Below are positions 50,301-62,119 of a stretch of 64,000 bases of DNA, in pieces. Position 1 is the first letter of the stretch. Every line of letters starts with the position of its first letter. The DNA is from Antedon mediterranea (Eukaryota; Echinodermata; Crinoidea; Comatulida; Antedonidae). Where the stretch lies: assembly GCF_964355755.1 (NCBI RefSeq), contig NC_092675.1:5242312-5306311 (forward strand), read 5' to 3'. The notes under the pieces are model-generated. The model searched no databases and was not told where the DNA came from. It saw only the letters and a program-made list of their open reading frames with translations. The translations under genes and the position numbers were made by a program.

Positions 50301-51983
50301 CTGAAAATCGCACTGTTACAATTGAGGGACCTAACGGTATGATGACATATTTTTGTAATGTTCTATTTACTATTAATAAATTAATAATTATCCATAATAT
50401 TAACTTATCATTATGAATCAGACTGACATTATGCTAACAATATGTCAATATAAAACATTAATGTTGTTTATTTTTACTTTGAATTATGTTTGCATAATAC
50501 AGGTGCATTTTGTGTTGACGTCATTGAAGCTTGTAAATGTCAACATTCATGTTACCGCGCGACGCATCGAGAGGTTTACTACGAAGTGATATTCAACACG
50601 ACGTCGAATTCAACGCAAACAGTAATAAAGGTGAGATTTTGACCTAGTTTAATGAGCCAATGGTGATCGATAATAGTTAATAATAAATGAATTGTCAACA
50701 TTAGCTTAGATATTGTAACTTTTCTTTATTATATATAGATATATTACAAGGGTACCGTACCCCCGTGAGGGGCATCTAAATGTGGAATAAATAAAAATAT
50801 AATATAAAAAAATATAATTCTTATATATAGTTATTGTATTAAATATGTATTAGGCCTATGTATAAATATATATTTGTGTTTTTTGTTTGTTTGTTTTTTT
50901 TGGTTATTTGTTTGTGCTTACGGCTATCGAATTCTGAAGTGTAGGCTACAGCATTGTTAAACTTTAACACACGGAACACAAAAGTCTCTCAAAGAAATAT
51001 CGTAGTTCATTTATATCGGTAGATAACGTTTGATTCTTATGAATTCCTTCATTCATAACTGTTTTCGAGTTATATTCCATTAAAGTATGGGACTCTACAA
51101 CCACCTACCACCCTTCCGCCTTATGGTCTTATGATTCGAGCTGATGACGTAAGTGGTGCACTGAACGCGTGCCAGGACATTATCATTTCAACCACAAACA
51201 TACCTCGGAATTAAAGTACAAAAACGCACACATTGCGTGGGCCCAAGTCAAGTCCTAATGATTTCCATTTTATAATCGAAGTTCAGCAGATGTAACTTTT
51301 CTTATTCGTTTCGTCACTGATAACCTCCTTTCTGCTGAAAAAGTCAGAGGCGTTAATGTGTTATCAGTAATGCAACTTTTATATGAACAAAAGCGTGGGC
51401 CTAAGCTAAGTTTTAAAATGATGTGGGTGCCTAACATTTCCTTTTACTGATTACATTTATATTCGAGGAATTATAACTAATCCACTGCAGAAATAGAACT
51501 TTGCTGTAAAGAAGTTAGGCTACGCCAAGACATTTTGAAATACCTCTTAAACTTAATGTCCTCGCTGTCCTTAATGGCTTCGTAAATTGTATCCATCAAT
51601 ATCATTCATTTTCATGTTTTGTTATGATTTTTTTTTAGGAAATGGATATTGGAAAATGCATAGGAACATGTTCACAGGATGCTTCGTTACAGTGTATTCT
51701 GAGGTATTGTGGGCCTAATGCTAAATATTAATTAATTCATAATTCATATTCAAATTCACATTGGTTAATTATATTATTTATATTAATATATATATTAATT
51801 TTTATTGATATTAATGTTCAATATTTGTAATTTATTAACAGGTCTCCGAGTAATCCTGATGAATGTTTAATGTCGTTAACAAAGAAAACAAACTGCAGTC
51901 CACAGTCGTATCACCAACACAACTTTCAAACAACAGGAAACCGAAGACAAACTGTATTAACTATTAGAGATTGTGGATGCTAG
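41371..51983 (+). CDS. pnhd: Pinhead: secreted protein with three cystine-knot-like modules
   Basis: Pinhead is a secreted protein that acts on dorsoventral patterning and antagonises the BMP ligand Admp in chordates. Exons are 41371-41434, 42852-43085, 44096-44196, 48702-48924, 50277-50336, 50503-50630, 51639-51703 and 51842-51983. All splice phases agree, giving 338 aa. Residues 1-25 are a signal peptide. A propeptide follows, ending KLVKR (81-85), and the mature part has 23 cysteines. Three modules each run from an opening cysteine (CCERT 87-91, SCERK 176-180, SCYRA 243-247) through D(V/I)G(K/M)C (113, 201, 277) to a closing CxC (168/170, 238/240, 336/338). Modules 2 and 3 have a full CxGxC (CAGTC 201-205, CIGTC 277-281); module 1 has CRKVS instead. 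N-glycosylation sequons occur at 218 and in module 3. The identification rests on architecture plus adjacency to admp. A generic CTCK-type protein is the alternative. Confidence 0.85.
45022..45170. repeat. Foldback MITE family 1, diverged copy
   Basis: 'TGTCTACACTTCAAATCAAA' and 'TAATGTGCCCATA' form one arm. 'GGCACATCACACTTTTTTG' and 'GTGTGATAGCTGTGTAGACA' form the other. It lies in pinhead intron 3. Confidence 0.65.
45897..46022 (+). repeat. Possible non-LTR retrotransposon 3' end
   Basis: 'GAGACAGGCCTTGGCCTCTA' is followed by a T-rich stretch and a (GAAAT)n-like A-rich tail ending at about 46022. Structured 3' ends with such tails are usual for LINEs and SINEs. No second copy was found in the window, so support is weak. 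Confidence 0.35.
46100..46395. repeat. 26-bp minisatellite, about 11.4 copies
   Basis: Eleven full units plus a partial of 'GAAAATACCAGGGTTCACTC' plus 'TTCACT'. Units are almost identical; one changes CTCTTCACT to CTCGTCACT. The near identity suggests recent expansion and probable length polymorphism. It lies in pinhead intron 3. Confidence 0.97.
47242..47521 (+). mobile_element. Short LINE insertion (3'UTR only) with 16-bp target-site duplication
   Basis: AACTTGCCTGCCATGA occurs at 47242-47257 and again at 47506-47521, immediately after a poly-A tail. The 248 bases between them match the 3'UTR of the LINE at 600-2050, with two substitutions seen. This is an extremely 5'-truncated copy that carries no ORF sequence. 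It lies in pinhead intron 3. Confidence 0.9.
47775..47880 (+). repeat. Possible non-LTR retrotransposon 3' end
   Basis: 'GGAGGCCTCATGAGACAAGC' and 'GGGCCCCAGTTGTTGTC' are followed by 'AATAAATGTGTATGAATGAAT', a tail-like end. No other copy is visible here, so this is a weak call. Confidence 0.3.
48991..49031. repeat. (ATC)n microsatellite
   Basis: An imperfect run of ATC/CAT units just after pinhead exon 4. Confidence 0.8.
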
Positions 51984-52012
51984 AGACAATACAAATACAA
52001 CAGAGCTATACA

Positions 52013-52018
52013 AATAAA
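52013..52018 (+). terminator. Candidate polyadenylation signal of pinhead
   Basis: AATAAA lies 30 bases after the pinhead stop codon. It is well placed if the 3'UTR is short; further AATAAA words (near 52162) are alternatives. Confidence 0.45.
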
Positions 52019-53398
52019 ACATATTCGAGAAGGGGATATTTTATCTAAAAAAAAACCGTTTTTACATCGTACTCTAATAACGGCTTCCATTATTTGCAAC
52101 TTTAGATTTTGATGAGTGTGGCTGTGACGTCAGTTAGTAAGCAGTTTAAAACAGCCAAGGAATAAAAGTTACTATTACTGCGATTTTCATTATACTGTAT
52201 TATGATTATGAATTAAATTATCTATTATTTATTCCAAAATGAATTTTTATTAAAGCAATCCGACACAATATTTTCAGATAAGTCAAAAGGGTAAAAGCTA
52301 TGATATATAAGTACACACCCCTGCTTTTTAAATTACTGTACATTATTTTGTACGAAATTTTCTGCGTTTTACACAATATCATTAGTTTGAATAACAAATA
52401 GGAAAGAATACAATTGTATGAGATTTGTTTTTCTATTGATCATAAGAAAAAAGTGTATGCAAGTCTTATCAATTATGTATATAGTGTTTTGTTATCACTT
52501 AGAAGTTACAATATTATAGCAATGGCCTGTATATTGTTTGTAGATAAACATTTTACGAAATTTGGTAATATATCCTTGAGTTAGTATAGTATAGGCATAT
52601 TAAAGTTAGATGTTTATGCCTTTATTTTAAAATCACCAGCGATTAAATGTAATTGTAAAATCTTCCAGAAAAGTGGATAGCCCAATAATTTACTAAAGAT
52701 AAACTGGGTATATGGTTGTTATCGGGATGTTTGGCGGGCTGATCTTATGACGTAGGCCGATGCAGAGTATTACAGCAAGCTGGGCAAACTTAAAGAGTAC
52801 CTCCTGATTTATAATTTCTAAAACATCTATAGTTAGATATATTTTATAATAGATTTTAAAACCCTAGGCTACCCTTTAAATTTGTAGCTTCAAAACATCA
52901 GTAGCTGCTGTCCATTCAGTCTTACAAATAATTTTACCTAATACGGACCTGATTGCGATGTTGTTTTAAATGTATTGCATACGTAGCCTAGCCAACACTG
53001 TTAAGTACAGTATGATTTTGTTAAGAAGTCGAATTAGTTTTTAATTCTTATATTCAGAGAAAACTATCTAATACTTTTATATATTTTTCTACTGAAAGAA
53101 AGTGTTGAAAGATAACATTGATTTTGTACAAAAATAGTATCTGTATTGCAGCCCTAAGGACACCCTTACACACGCGAACGTCAGTTTTTATATTTAACTA
53201 CACTAAGCTAAATTCAGTAGGGACTTGTATTCGATGAAAGAAGTTTGTCCAGTTACGCTTAACTGTTTGTGAATATAGGCTAATTACTTTCGACTTGAGG
53301 GAACATTTATGTGAATAATGTAAATATATTGATGTATTAAAAAAAATTTATTTTGTTTTTATGTTATTTCGTCAGTGAAAACACATATGCCTACATAC

Positions 53399-53553
53399 AA
53401 CGAACGTTCTTTTTTTATGCACAGGATCATACTATGAATGTATTTTATTAATGCTGATTTAGGTTATTTTATTTATTGCTTTGATTTTTTTTTTATTGTG
53501 AATATGATTGTAAATACACTACTCAATTCTGTGCATAAAACGAACGTTCTTGG
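53399..53553. repeat. Short inverted repeat with GAACGTTC cores
   Basis: 'AACGAACGTTCTTT' near 53399, followed by 'TTATGCACAG', pairs with 'CTGTGCATAAAACGAACGTT' at 53528-53547. The arms are about 25 bases with an insertless AT-rich centre. It may be a small foldback element or a regulatory inverted repeat. Confidence 0.5.
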
Positions 53554-55258
53554 TCAAAAAGATATAATATAATAAGGTATAATTTTAGCTTAAAACACAG
53601 CAATTTTTCTTTGATTATTCAACCATAAAACAATCATAGTCTTGCTCATTCCGATCATAACAAAAAGGGAAAAAAACACGAATAACACGAATATTGTTTA
53701 AAAACATATTTAAAATATCGTGTCCTTATATGGTATGATCTATACAACATATTCCAGGTCAGGCACAAAAGAACCACACTTATAATATTTATAGCGACAA
53801 CTACATCGTCCTTGCAAACGATCCCTCTTGAAACTCCAGAAACAAAATCTTCTTCGTCGTTTATAAATTACACAACATAAAGGTCTGTTAAACCGCGTCT
53901 CTAAATTGCTTTTAACATTGTTTAATTCTACACAATTTTCATGATATATTTTCTTTAAAATAACGGTACCAATTTTTTTAATCAATGGTATAATATACGC
54001 ATACCAATAATACAACTCTAGCGATGTTATTGTTTATTTAATTATAATACAATGTGTCCGGTTCCACTTGTTTGTTTACCGCAAAGTGTGGTTTTTCCAT
54101 TCATAATGAATACAGAATATATTTAGTTTTTACTTTGTTTTAATGACTTGCTCAGATCTAAATCCGCACCGAACCTGAATACAAGTACATATAAGTGGTG
54201 AGATAATGTGTTTCATCTTACTGGGAATAAAATTAAGTGATTGTATTATAGCTGAAGCACAATTTTAATCCATGGAAGAGTGGATACAATGTTGATTCTT
54301 GACCTAATAACTCTAATCGAACAACAGGAGAATTTAAAATTCGATTTTAATCTAAAGCAATAGTTTACATAGTTTTCTATACAGGACAATTTATAATATT
54401 TTCAGAAAGAACTCAAAACAATAAATGTAAGTTTGAAGGACACAGAAAAAGACGCAAAAAGAAAAGGTAGGCTATACTTTAATCTATTCAATTAATCCTA
54501 ATAACTAGGCCTACAATTTAACTCAAGCTGCAGATGCAACAGGAAAATTACGTTATGTGTTACTTCCATATATTAATATAGAAGAGAATTCCTTGCCCGA
54601 TGTGGTTTTAAAATGTTATACCAGTCACCGCTGAAACATACTGGTTATGATTCTGGACATCATGCACCATTTATACTTAACAAAATAATTGTAGAGATTG
54701 CATCATCTACTTTACAGTAAATTGTTATAGTATTACTTTATAGTTAACATGGCATGCAACCCTTTGACGGATGTTTTTACCTTTATGCCATTTATTTTCA
54801 TGATTAAACTTGTTTGAATAAATTAATAATAATTCAAAAACAACCATCAATGATATGTGGCCCTTTGTCCTAATTATGAGGTCATCTAGGACATGGAATA
54901 CGCCATTACACAATAGCATGACCTCATTTTTAAATTATTTCATAACCCTTAGTGGATAATCAATTATTATTTTCTGTAATTATGAAACGGAACTTATTAA
55001 TTTACACATGTTAGTTAAATCATTTTGTATCAAAACAAATTATTGTCTAGCTTAGAGGAGCAATAATTGGAGAATGATTCATATTTTCTGGTATGTTTAC
55101 ACAATTTCACAGATGACAATGCAAACAATAGTGTTGACGGCAATGTATCCTGTTTACACTTAACTCGGGTGAAATGATCATAACAAACAATCTCAATAGT
55201 TCTTAATACATATTTTGAAATATTGATTTCTATTTTTGAAATGAAAATATTGCAATAT

Positions 55259-55394
55259 AAAGCTCTACTATCAAACTTTATGTGACAAAAAATGTGCCCA
55301 TAGATATCATGATGTCATTTCAATACCATATTTAAGCATATCACTACCACATTTTTTTTGTAAAACTAGTTTGATAGTGTAGACAGAGGTTTCA
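55259..55394. repeat. Foldback MITE family 1, copy between pinhead and admp
   Basis: The left arm is 'AAGCTCTACTATCAAACTTT' with 'AATGTGCCCATAGATATCAT'. The right arm is 'AACTAGTTTGATAGTGTAGA' with 'CAGAGG'. It lies about 3 kb upstream of the admp start. Confidence 0.7.
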
Positions 55395-58365
55395 AGTTCA
55401 ATTTTCTATATGGAATTTTATTTTTTCTACTCAACAAAACTTCGCAGTCTTCCGATGAGCGCTATCACTTTTACACACGATTTCAAAAAATGATCATTCC
55501 CCTCGTGGCCAAATAAACTCCATAGCAACTATGTTTGGTTCAATTTACAAGCGTCGCACCACACCTGTCACAAATAACATAGCACAAATTTAGTTTTTTA
55601 ATAAAATGGGTGGTTACCTCAAGTAAATTATTTATAACATTAACAAAATATGAATAACATTGTACAGAACTTCACTTTTAATCTACGTAATCTTCCTTAT
55701 ACGAATAAATACAAAGGTGGTTTTTTTCAATATTTTATTATTCATAGGTTAGAAACATGTTTTTTAAATCTGACTGAAACTGACTAACACTTCGGATGCA
55801 TAAGGAGATACAATAATATACTTTTCTGCACGTATTTTCTTTGAATATTTTAGTTGTATATTACCTATAGGTATTGATGATGTCACATACCATATGGTTG
55901 CATCGGTCTCTAATAATAAACCAATGTATGATTTATAAGAAGTTCAAAGGGGAATAAACCGCTGCTGACACGTGCCACAATATCTAATGTTTAAAGTAAA
56001 CTTCTTATACGGGCGGATTAAATTTAAATGAATCATTAGGTCTTTCTTTCCCGATCTCCCCCAGCGGCCCCATTCACCTGGAATTTTGTCATAGGGAGCC
56101 ATGTATTCCTACAATACAATAAATAATTATTGTATGTAAACACGATAAGCTGTGCATCATGTTTAATCCCTGCCTTTTAAACATCCAATTGAGTTTATAA
56201 TGTACAGTACTTATTTTAATCTGGTTAAGTAAACATTCGTATTACACTGAATACTGTATAGAATGACTTTGTAGCCTATGAAACATTGTCAAGGGCGGAA
56301 TTTCGGACTCAACGGCACATCAGCAAATTCGACTGTCGATTATTGGTCGGTCAGTATTCCTTTTTACGACACATTTTAACAAACGCGCATTAAAACGCCT
56401 GATAAATAATTGGCACAGTTCTTTTTTACGCGTGTTTTAACTGTGCCTAAATGTTTGATGCGTTCTCTATGAAATGTGTCAGATTTGTTGATTGGTTAAT
56501 TAAATACAACATAAATGAACACATTGACTATCGTATTGGCCTCTTTCGTAGATTATTATTGCCAGGGCCGCTTTATAACAGTATGGAATAGTAAGTTCTG
56601 TTATGTCATGAGTGCAATAATAAAGAAGCTAAGAAAGCACCCTGTCTGTTTGTGTGTGTGAATAGACATTTCTTAATTGAAGCGAACAGTGAAGAGGGCT
56701 AAGTTTCACCTGTTTCTATTGTTGTTCAACTGATTGTCAATAACGTATGCCAGGTGTGAATTGTTGGTTTTTATTGTTGTGTCCTTTTATTTTGGCACGT
56801 TCTTCCAGTTATAACTGTTGGAAACTGAAGTGAGTGTTTAGTATATTTAACAGATTGGTTCTATTCAACCACTAGGGCCTACACCTGTGAGATTGTATCG
56901 TGCTTTTTCCCACACTAGTTTCTAAAAAACTGCAGTGTATTGAAAGTCTAATGAAAAAAGTAAAGAGTTCACTAATTGGAAGTATTATCTGTCTATATTA
57001 GCTATGTAAACCTAAAGTGTCGTAAATATGTTTTAGGCATATGCAAATAGTAAAACATAACGTGTGTTGTTGTCGTTTGATGTATTTTGTCAACAATCTA
57101 TTCCAGCCAAACGTAGTGCGTTTATTACAAACAGTATTTACGTTTGCTAGTGTTTATCGTATGGTTTCCGGACAAATTTTAATGTAAAGCAAGTTTAATT
57201 TTAAATTGAAAACAACATGATTGGCAGTATTTTATTTTTGATTGACACACACGATTCATTGATTTAAATCTAGGATGTAATTGAATCGCCAACTGTTTTA
57301 AATGAAATCAGAAAAAAAAAAGATTTATAGGCCTAAACAAAAGTGTTTATTTCCTTTATATACTTGTTAATCAAGATTAATCATTCACTTGTTCATGTTA
57401 GATAAATATCCATAGAGAGAGAACGACTGTATACACAATAAAATAAATGTGTCAGACTAAATATAAAATTAATAATTGACTTTTACACTCTATAACAATG
57501 ATATTGATTGTTCTTGAGAGAGAAAAACAGAGAGTGTGAGAGGAAAGTCGATAAAGGAAAAGAAGACAATACAGCTTGCCTTTGTTAATTGATAATAATA
57601 ATTAACCATCATTATACATTCAATAGTATAACCGAGCCAAATATTCTCTTCATAAACAAAATAAATATGATTTATTATGAGTTATTTATTTGGGTCAACT
57701 AATTTAAAATGACAGGAATCGTGTAATTTAAAAAGTTTTACAATATATATACTCCATTCTAATTCCTTTCAAGTTTTTCGGAACCGTTCCCTGAATTTAA
57801 AAAAGCTAATTAAGAGGTGTGAATGCCTTTGTGCGTGAGTTTACTTCCAACACCTTGTGCAAAGGCTAACTAACAATTAACATGAATGTTCATAGGCCCG
57901 GTAATCCGCTGATTTAGAATGACAGCAAGCTGATATTTGTATTACTGTCGCACTAAACCAAAGAATGAAGTAAATTTAATCAATCTCATCTTTATCGTTC
58001 ATGAATTTTAAGGGCGATTACAACTTTATTCTGGTGATCGTGGATGGACTGGAGAGACAAAAGAAAACGTGATCTCTTAAGTGGATTTCGCTGTCCTTAA
58101 GGGCTGTTGAGATCATGAGCACCCATCTAGCTCAGGTATTGGTTCGTCCGGAGGTAAGAGGACAAGCTGAGCGTCAATCACAGGTGTGAACTGGTCCGTA
58201 ACATCCTTTGAAATTACAAACACCCGACTTTGATTGCCAAACTTTCCATCGACCCTCGTCCTGACAACACGTGTTTTAACAGCAAGCTTCACTAGATACA
58301 AAATCGCGTAAAACTGTTCTGATTTTTTCTTTCACTGGAAACCGATACGATAAAAAACATTTTCC

Positions 58366-61300
58366 ATGATGTCAGTATACTATTTACTTTTCGTGGTTGT
58401 AATCATCTTCCATTCTTGTACGGGAAAACCAACGCCACTATCACCAACGATATCGGATGTGGAGGACTTAAATACACTACCTGAATCGGAAGAAGTTCGT
58501 ACGAAAGCGTTGGACCAGTTACGCAACGTTTTCGGTTTTACCAACAAGTCGCATTTTTCACCGGCAAAGGATCATTCTCCGCCTCAATATATGATGGATC
58601 TATACAATACTATCGCGCATTCTGGCGGAATTACTAATATACCAAATCCGTATTACTCAAGTACTGTACGTTCATTCCTGGACAAATGTAAGTCATATAT
58701 TTATAGATGTTCCCACAGTTGATTAGAACTGATCAAGTCAGTTGTCGAGCTTTGCTTGAAAACTGACTATATCCATGTTACCACATCCAAACTCATTTTT
58801 TGCGATTGTGGAAACCATAATTTAATTGTTTTTACATTCAATAATTTTTCATTTCAGCCTAATCATTCGGTCATTTAACAGATTGTTACGTATGAGTCAG
58901 AGATTCATAGAAATCAGAATGTTAAATTATGAAACATCTGTTTTCAACCTCTTCATCTGTCTTTAACCCACAAATAGTCAAACTCGACCAATCAGAGTTG
59001 ACTTTGGGTCTAGCAATAACAAAAATCAAACGATTTTACAAGTAGGCCTTATGGCAGTTGTTGCTGAATATTTTTTAATTTATTTATTTTTTTAAAGTTC
59101 CAAGGTACTTTAGATAATTAAAACCTCTTCTGCCTCTATAAATAATTTAATTAGTGCATTTAAAAAACGGACATACCGTCACTTTACTTGGAAATTGTTC
59201 ACTTTTACCTTTAGAAAATAGATTGAGGTGATTAAGCATAAATGTTCATTGTAAAGAAACATGTTAGGCTTGCATATGCGATATTAAGGAGTTTTTATTA
59301 CTTTGTGCTCGCTTTAATCGCTGTTTCTCCTGTAAAACCCCCAGTCATTATGCCATATCGCAATACCCGTTCGAATCTTCCGCCAAGGTCTCCTCATACA
59401 ATGCATAATCGTCTAAAGCTATTATAACAATTCCCGATATAATATAGGAAATATATTTAAATTCAATCAATTTCTTTAAAGGCAGGGTCAAGAGGGTAAT
59501 CAGTCTGGGAATATGTGGTATGGGATTATGCCTACATTTACTAGTCCATCTGTTCATATAGCAACAATGAATATAAAAATATTTCAGAAATAGAATCGGT
59601 TGCATTGGAACAAAAGCTGACGTCACATTTAGATGCTCTGTATTTTTTGCAGGATAGGCATTATAAATTTAAAAAAGAATTACAAAAAGCAAAACATACT
59701 TTGACAATAAAATTCACTTTCTAGTGATCACCATTCGATTTTGGAACCTTGTGTTTGGTTATTAGTATTTTCGAACGAAATAAATCATTTTTCATCTTCT
59801 TTTTTATCTGTGCATCTTTATCTATCGGATACATTGTTACCTAAGTTTAAAAAGAAAGAGATGTATTATTTATTGAATTGGACCCACGACACTATTTTGG
59901 TAGATAAAAGCAATACAGTTATATATACTTTATTTTATATATGTAATCCTTTTATTTCAACAGCCCACAGACAAAGAATGCTGTATAGTTTCAACTTAAC
60001 CAAGGTACCAAACACGGACAGAATACTTCGAGCTGAATTACATCTATTCAAAATGAAGCCAAAAGTTAAACATGATAATAGACGACAACACTATTACCAG
60101 GTAAAGTTACTAATAATCAACTTTTTCTATTTGTTTACATTAAGATTCATTTCTGTCAAACCATTGTTGTTAACAATATTGAAATACTAATTTTGTATTA
60201 ATTAAATAACAGTATCAGTTTGCAATCTTCGTGGTATCTTTGGTATTCATTCAAATTAATGTATTTAGTCGCACCCGATAGATTCAGACAAAGGCTTGAT
60301 TTCGTCATTCCTAACGATACAATTCTATATTTAAACTGATTAGGAGAAATGGAATTTAATTAATAGCATAAATAACACAACAAATATATAAATTTAAAAA
60401 TTATCCAAGGCCACTGTGGTACCTTGTAATTCTAAAAATATTAAAATGTTAAGTCCACATCAATCGTCAAAGATTTCGTTTCTCAGCGCTGACGCATTGG
60501 AAATATAGCTCAGTAAAGTCAAGGTTAATATATCTAAGAGGAGTTACCATTTCTGATTGGTTAAATGTTTTGAAAGTTAAGGAACAAATTTGGTAATAAC
60601 CCCTCCTGTGCCCAGGCTGTAAGTTTTCTAACCTGTTCGAATTAAGGGATCTGTCAGACGCGCCACCATCTTTCAACAACTGCGATAAGATCGTTTCAAC
60701 TTTGTTATGTTTGAGCCAATGATCTTCTGCGGAAAACCAGTTTCAGTGTTTATCGACACGAACTAGGGATAAGGGTTTCCGCCTAACTTACCTAAACGGA
60801 TTTTTTATCATTGAAAAATGACATAATCAGAAATAATACACATATGTAGGTCGTTAGAATTTTAGAAGAAAACAGACATCTCCTCATTTTAACTTCCATG
60901 TGGTTTTGATTCTATTTTTTTTCCTGGAAATAATGTATAGCGAAAAATGTATTTTCTGTCCATCGACGAATGTGTATCAACGTCTCTAGATATTCATAGT
61001 TCCATATATTACTTTGTCAATTAAAAAATATGTATAATTAATTAATAATTATTTAACTTATTATTTACTCTTCAGGTTCATCTTTATAAAGTAAAAACGG
61101 ACAACCCGTTATCAGTAGAGGGCGCTGAATTGATTGGTATACGGCTTATCAGTGTGCAGAGAACCGGTTGGGAAGTGTTTGCCGTCACAGATGTTGTCAA
61201 TAGTTGGATAGCCAATTCCACAACAAACCTAGGATTTCTCATGACGGTGACGAATCTAAACGGAGAAGTGATGGACGACAGCAACGTACGTTTTGCTCAG

Positions 61301-62119
61301 CGTGGAAAACATCATGATTCCAAACAGCCAAACTTGGTTTTGTTTAGCGACGACGGTAGACAAAAACCAGCATTACCAAAAACAATAACGAAAGTTGGTA
61401 CGTGCTTGTTTGATCCACAAACTTAAAATAAATCATATTTGTTTTAATTACAATATTCATGCATGTAACATTATGGAATGTCACAGTGTATTTCATAAGA
61501 TGAACACAAGAACATTAAATGTTTATCGACATAGGCATTGAAAAAATGAATATCAATTAAATAAAAAATACTAAATAATATAATATTAGTAATAACGATA
61601 AAAATTAATTGATCCATTTTAACTCTTTCAGATCCCGATAGTGCATATGATTATATAATTGAGACGTACGGCGATAATAAAGAGGAAACAAAAACAGGTT
61701 TTAAACATGTCATGAAGAGGGACACACAAACAAACTCAACAGAACACGCAAATACAGGTGAAAACCAGTACCGAACAAACACACGTCGTAGCCAACGAAC
61801 TGGTCCCTGTGCATTACAACCAATGTACGTCGATTTTCAGACGATCGGTTGGTCAGACTGGATCATTTCCCCAGATGGTTACAACGCAAACCAGTGCTCT
61901 GGGAAGTGCACATTTCCCCTAACGAATCTTGTAAACCCCAGTAATCATGCATCGGTACAAAGCCTAATAAACACTTTAAATCTAGACGAGACAGTTGGGC
62001 AACCTTGTTGTGTACCGGATAAAACAGAACACATCACATTACTTTACTATACAGATGATGATAACGTCGTTTTAAAGCACTTTGAAGGCATGATCGCTAC
62101 AAGTTGCGGTTGCCATTAG
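58366..62119 (+). CDS. admp: Admp-like BMP-family ligand (TGF-beta superfamily)
   Basis: Admp (anti-dorsalizing morphogenetic protein) is a secreted BMP-type ligand in dorsoventral patterning. Exons are 58366-58687, 59964-60100, 61076-61397 and 61632-62119. Phases agree, giving 422 aa. Residues 1-20 are a signal peptide (YYLLFVVVIIFHSCTG). The prodomain has 'TVRSF' near the first exon end and 'ILRAELHLFK' in exon 2. The cleavage motif RSQR ends at 316, leaving a 106-aa mature ligand with seven cysteines: 'GPC', 'QCSGKC', 'PCC' and C-terminal 'CGCH'. 'YVDFQTIGWSDWIISPDGYN' is the finger-1 signature of the BMP group. Another BMP-group identity (Vg1/univin-like or BMP5-8) is possible from the ligand alone. 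The adjacent pinhead gene and the SCGCH ending favour Admp. An AATAAA at 62751 may end the transcript. Confidence 0.85.

Larger units (their letters stand above)
51984..58365. other. Intergenic region between pinhead and admp
   Basis: The 6.4 kb hold no supported gene. A minus-strand 91-codon frame (53740-54015) is basic and cysteine-rich near its end but has no signal peptide or family match. The only repeats I see are an inverted pair at 53399-53553 and a family 1 MITE at 55259-55394. The rest is a candidate home for enhancers of either neighbour, by analogy with the linked pair in Ciona. Confidence 0.5.

Noticed and set aside
41371-51983. Bursicon-type hormone identity for the cystine-knot gene
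   Set aside because: Bursicon subunits have a single knot each and a CxCC motif that is absent here. The three-module layout and the neighbouring Admp gene fit Pinhead better.
53740-54015. Minus-strand 91-codon basic, cysteine-containing frame between pinhead and admp
   Set aside because: No signal peptide, family pattern, second exon or repeat partner could be seen. It is probably chance.
54405-54464. Exon-like segment with AG/GT borders encoding a lysine/arginine-rich stretch
   Set aside because: No neighbouring exon with matching phase was found. The A-rich composition alone explains the basic residues.
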